A DNA stretch of 35,438 nucleotides from Janthinobacterium saanense (GTDB lineage: Bacteria > Pseudomonadota > Gammaproteobacteria > Burkholderiales > Burkholderiaceae_D): positions 1-35,438 of the forward strand of contig NZ_JACHCI010000033.1 of assembly GCF_014200675.1 (NCBI RefSeq), given 5' to 3'. The position numbers and the translations under genes are program-made. This document shows, piece after piece, positions 33,225 to 35,438 of this stretch; position 1 is the first letter of the stretch; each line of letters begins with the position of its first letter. The notes under the pieces are model-generated. The model had not been told where the DNA came from, ran no database searches, and was given only the letters and a program-made list of their open reading frames with translations.

Positions 33225-34612
33225 CAAAGAGGCGCATGCGATCTTATTACCCATTGATCCTGCTGTGCTGGATCATCGCCGCATGCGCCTCCTTGCCCAA
33301 TGTTAAAAACCTCAATACCGAGCTGACACCCGCCGCCACGCCCAAAGTGATCACCGGCAAGGGCGCCGTGCTCAGCGTCAACAGCCGGGCCGCCCTGCTC
33401 AACAAGCGCTGGGCCAAGTCCGGCATGGATTTGAAGACCCAGGCCGCGCTGGAAGAAGCGGCCACCGGCGTGCCCTTGATCAAGGGCAACAAGGTCACCC
33501 TGCTGTTTGACGGCCCGCAAACCATGGCGGAAATGTTCAAGGCCATCAGCGAAGCCAGGAGCAGCATCAACCTGGAAACCTATATCTTCGACCAGGACCC
33601 GCTGGGCCTGAAGTTTGCCGACATGCTGATCGCCAAGCAGCAAGCAGGCGTGACCGTCAACGTGATCTACGACAGCGTGGGCACCATCGGCGTGCCGCAA
33701 GCGTTTTTTGACCGCATGCGCGCAGCCGGCGTGCACCTGGTGGCCTTCAACCCCGTCAACCCGGCCAAGCTGCGCGGCGATGAATGGAAGATCAATAACC
33801 GCGACCACCGCAAGGTGCTGATCGTCGACGGCAAGACCGCCTTCACGGGCGGCGTCAATATCAGCGACACCTACGCCAAGAGCTCGCTGTTCCGTTCCAA
33901 ATCCAAGGACAAGGACAAGGACGACGTGGGCTGGCGCGATACCCACGTGAAAGTCGAAGGCCCGGCCGTGGCCGCCTTCCAGTGGCTGTTCATCCGCACC
34001 TGGGCCCAGCAGGATGCGGCCGACCTGCCAGACGGCAATTACTTTCCCGTGCTATCGGAAGTAGGCGACAAGCTGGTGCGCGTGGTGGCCAGCGAACCGG
34101 GCGGCGGCTTTGAAATCTACAAGGCCTACATCCTGGCGATCCAGGAAGCGAAGAAATCGATCCATATCACCTCCGCCTATTTCGTACCCGACGAACAAAC
34201 GGTCGCCGCCCTGATCGCTGCCGCCAAACGGGGCGTGGACGTGAAAGTGGTGTTGCCCGGCGTCTCAGACAGCGGCCTGGTATTTCACGCGGGCCACGCC
34301 CTGTACGACCAGTTGCTGGCTGGCGGCATCCGCATCTTCCACTTGAAACTGGCCGTGCTGCACGCCAAGACGGCCGTCATCGACGGCGCCTGGTCAACCG
34401 TCGGCTCGACCAATATCGACATGCGCAGCTTCCTGCACAACAGCGAGCTGAACGTGGTAGTGCTGGGCGACAGTTTCGGGCGCGAAATGGAAAACGCCTT
34501 CCAGGAAGACTTGCGCGATTCGGAAGAAATCACCAAGGCAAAATGGGAAGCGCGACCATTGTCGGACCGCATCAAGGAATGGTCGGCCCGCTTCATGAAT
34601 TATTGGCTGTAG
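33221..34612 (+). CDS. Phospholipase D/cardiolipin synthase-like lipoprotein
   Basis: A 463-aa member of the phospholipase D superfamily with two HKD motifs: HRKVLIVD (His186, Lys188, Asp193) and HAKTAVID (His381, Lys383, Asp388), each followed by the conserved GG/GSTN segment. The N-terminal signal ends in IIAAC (Cys22), a possible lipobox, which is unusual for a cardiolipin synthase and would put the enzyme outside the inner membrane. Members of this group (ClsB/ClsC-like) make cardiolipin or hydrolyse phospholipids. It overlaps the gcr-family gene by ATGA and its stop is one base from the convergent gene's stop, with no terminator between. Confidence 0.9.
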   Translation: MTKRRMRSYYPLILLCWIIAACASLPNVKNLNTELTPAATPKVITGKGAVLSVNSRAALLNKRWAKSGMDLKTQAALEEAATGVPLIKGNKVTLLFDGPQTMAEMFKAISEARSSINLETYIFDQDPLGLKFADMLIAKQQAGVTVNVIYDSVGTIGVPQAFFDRMRAAGVHLVAFNPVNPAKLRGDEWKINNRDHRKVLIVDGKTAFTGGVNISDTYAKSSLFRSKSKDKDKDDVGWRDTHVKVEGPAVAAFQWLFIRTWAQQDAADLPDGNYFPVLSEVGDKLVRVVASEPGGGFEIYKAYILAIQEAKKSIHITSAYFVPDEQTVAALIAAAKRGVDVKVVLPGVSDSGLVFHAGHALYDQLLAGGIRIFHLKLAVLHAKTAVIDGAWSTVGSTNIDMRSFLHNSELNVVVLGDSFGREMENAFQEDLRDSEEITKAKWEARPLSDRIKEWSARFMNYWL

Positions 34613-34613
34613 T

Positions 34614-35117
34614 TCAATACCCTATATTCGCCATGGCTTTATAGCGTAACGGCAAGGCGCTATTCAAGGCCAGCACTTTTTCCAGGATAGCGGCGGCCGG
34701 CGTGCCCTTGCTACGTTCGGCATGCAGCAATGCATCACGCGCCTTGGCGGCCGACGCAGCAGTCTCCGAAACATATGCTTGCGACTGCGGCGTTTGCAGC
34801 TCGCCGGAAACGCTGTAGCGCACGGCCGGCCATTGCGAAATATCAATCAGCGGAAACGCCCCACTCTCGGGCGCCGTACTAAACGCCAGCAGCTTTTCCG
34901 CTTTGACCGGATCCGCCTTGGCAGCATTCAATAATTGCGCACGGTAATTGGTGCTCTCGGCGTTACTTGCCTGGCTGGCAGCGGCTGGCCGCGCTGCTTG
35001 CGCCTGCGTGACGGAAGCGAAAAGCTCGGAAAAAGATTTCTTTCCCGCGCCAGTGGCTGCCTGATACGGCCGCTGATAAGCGGGCGTCAAGGTCACGGTG
35101 CTTGTATCGATCAACAT
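34614..35117 (-). CDS. Hypothetical protein, alanine-rich
   Basis: A 167-aa protein that I do not recognise. There is no signal peptide or membrane helix; the N-terminus is polar (TSTVTLTPAYQRPYQAATG), the middle helical and Ala-rich, and there are no cysteines. The start is ATG at 35117, with AAGGAG upstream; ATG 35132 in frame lacks an RBS. Upstream lie two direct copies of TTGCAAGT (35145-35160) plus a partial third. It abuts the phospholipase gene tail to tail. Codon use looks like that of the neighbours, so it is probably a real gene. Confidence 0.68.
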   Translation of the reverse strand: MLIDTSTVTLTPAYQRPYQAATGAGKKSFSELFASVTQAQAARPAAASQASNAESTNYRAQLLNAAKADPVKAEKLLAFSTAPESGAFPLIDISQWPAVRYSVSGELQTPQSQAYVSETAASAAKARDALLHAERSKGTPAAAILEKVLALNSALPLRYKAMANIGY

Positions 35118-35144
35118 GCGCTCTCCTTTCATCTATTGCCTCGA

Positions 35145-35166
35145 TTGCAAGTTTGCAAGTTTGCAG
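35145..35166. repeat. Tandem 8-mer repeat upstream of the hypothetical gene
   Basis: TTGCAAGT, TTGCAAGT and the partial TTGCAG in a row. It lies 28 bases before the ATG at 35117 on the other strand and could affect its promoter; it could also be incidental. Confidence 0.6.
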
Positions 35167-35206
35167 ACTGGGAGGCAATCTCGGCGGGAGAGGCAAAAAC
35201 ACCGTG

Positions 35207-35438
35207 CTATTCGGCTATTGGGCAAGGCCAACTGATACCTGCACAAGCAAATCCTGCACCACTTTGCCACGTTGTAGTATCCCATTTTTTCCCATGACAA
35301 TTGTTACCGGGTGGTGCGCCACGATCACGCGGGTCAGCGAAATTGTCAAGACCCGCTTGGTTATAAACGCGTTTAACGAATAATTCCGGCTTTTCCGCCT
35401 GCCATTTCTTCATCGCCTGCACCGGCGTTTCATTATTC
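35207..35438 (-). mobile_element. C-terminal end of a DDE transposase/integrase, running off the right edge
   Basis: The frame is open at the window end and stops at 35207. The first visible part, ETPVQAMKKWQAEKPELF followed by VKRVYNQAGLDN, resembles the conserved C-terminus of IS481-like/DDE integrase-core transposases. After GLDN the sequence (FADPRDRGAPPGNN and on to WPCPIAE) no longer looks like the family and may be translated IS end or flanking DNA. An 8-bp inverted repeat TGACAATT/AATTGTCA (35295-35302 and 35341-35348) sits just after that point and could be element-end sequence. IS family assignment is tentative; most of the element lies outside the window. Confidence 0.5.
35295..35348. 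repeat. 8-bp inverted repeat at the presumed IS end
   Basis: TGACAATT at 35295-35302 and AATTGTCA at 35341-35348, perfectly complementary, with 38 bases between. Placed at the end of the recognisable transposase, it may be terminal or subterminal repeat sequence. Confidence 0.4.

Overview
The window is chromosomal DNA of a Gram-negative betaproteobacterium, most likely Oxalobacteraceae (Janthinobacterium/Massilia-like). This is inferred from the high GC, the type of gene families, the short intergenic gaps and proteins such as the Burkholderiales-type OmpA, the Gcr-type 'site-specific recombinase' and the PbpC/alpha-2-macroglobulin pair. No rRNA, tRNA, CRISPR array or prophage is seen. Almost every gene serves the cell envelope or stress survival.

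Layout. 1-7938 (minus): alpha-2-macroglobulin and penicillin-binding protein 1C, overlapping by 4 bases. 8425-10471 (plus): abundant OmpA with a poly-proline linker, then a YihY/BrkB membrane protein. 10482-12734 (minus): AI-2E-type permease, BON lipoprotein, and an unrecognised periplasmic protein with three C-x10-C modules. 13001-13632 (plus): SlyB-like glycine-zipper lipoprotein and a DUF3309 miniprotein. 13679-18155 (minus): patatin phospholipase; a YqjK-like/YqjE-like/DUF883/ferritin-like group; OmpA-DUF4398 and DUF4398 lipoproteins. 18386-20413 (plus): AsmA. 20605-23939: OsmB-like lipoprotein, a Crp/Fnr-type regulator (minus), a glycine-zipper anchor protein, a 2-TM protein, a 48-aa lmo0937-like protein, and a glycine-zipper/OmpA lipoprotein. 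24011-26857 (minus): double M16 metallopeptidase. 27075-29653 (plus): small exported protein, TerC-CBS-CorC protein, DUF3617 protein. 29703-30791 (minus): porin. 31116-34612 (plus): Gcr-family membrane protein overlapping a cardiolipin-synthase-like lipoprotein. 34614-35117 (minus): unknown protein. 35207-35438 (minus): the C-terminal end of a transposase/integrase that runs off the right edge.

Main discovery. A 16-bp dyad, TGTACG-N4-CGTACA, occurs upstream of six genes or operons of the small envelope/stress set (starts at 12734-, 13001+, 20605+, 21661-, 22598+, 22929+). In all six, when the dyad is read toward its gene, exactly 21 bases separate it from a plausible -10 hexamer. This places the dyad centre at -41.5, the class II geometry of CRP/FNR activators. 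One of the six genes is itself a Crp/Fnr-type regulator. Its recognition helix keeps the residue aligned with CRP Arg180 but changes those aligned with Glu181 and Arg185, matching a half-site that keeps TGT and changes the GA of TGTGA to AC. I propose an autoregulated local envelope-stress regulon. The dyads and spacing are seen directly; the identity of the regulator is inferred.
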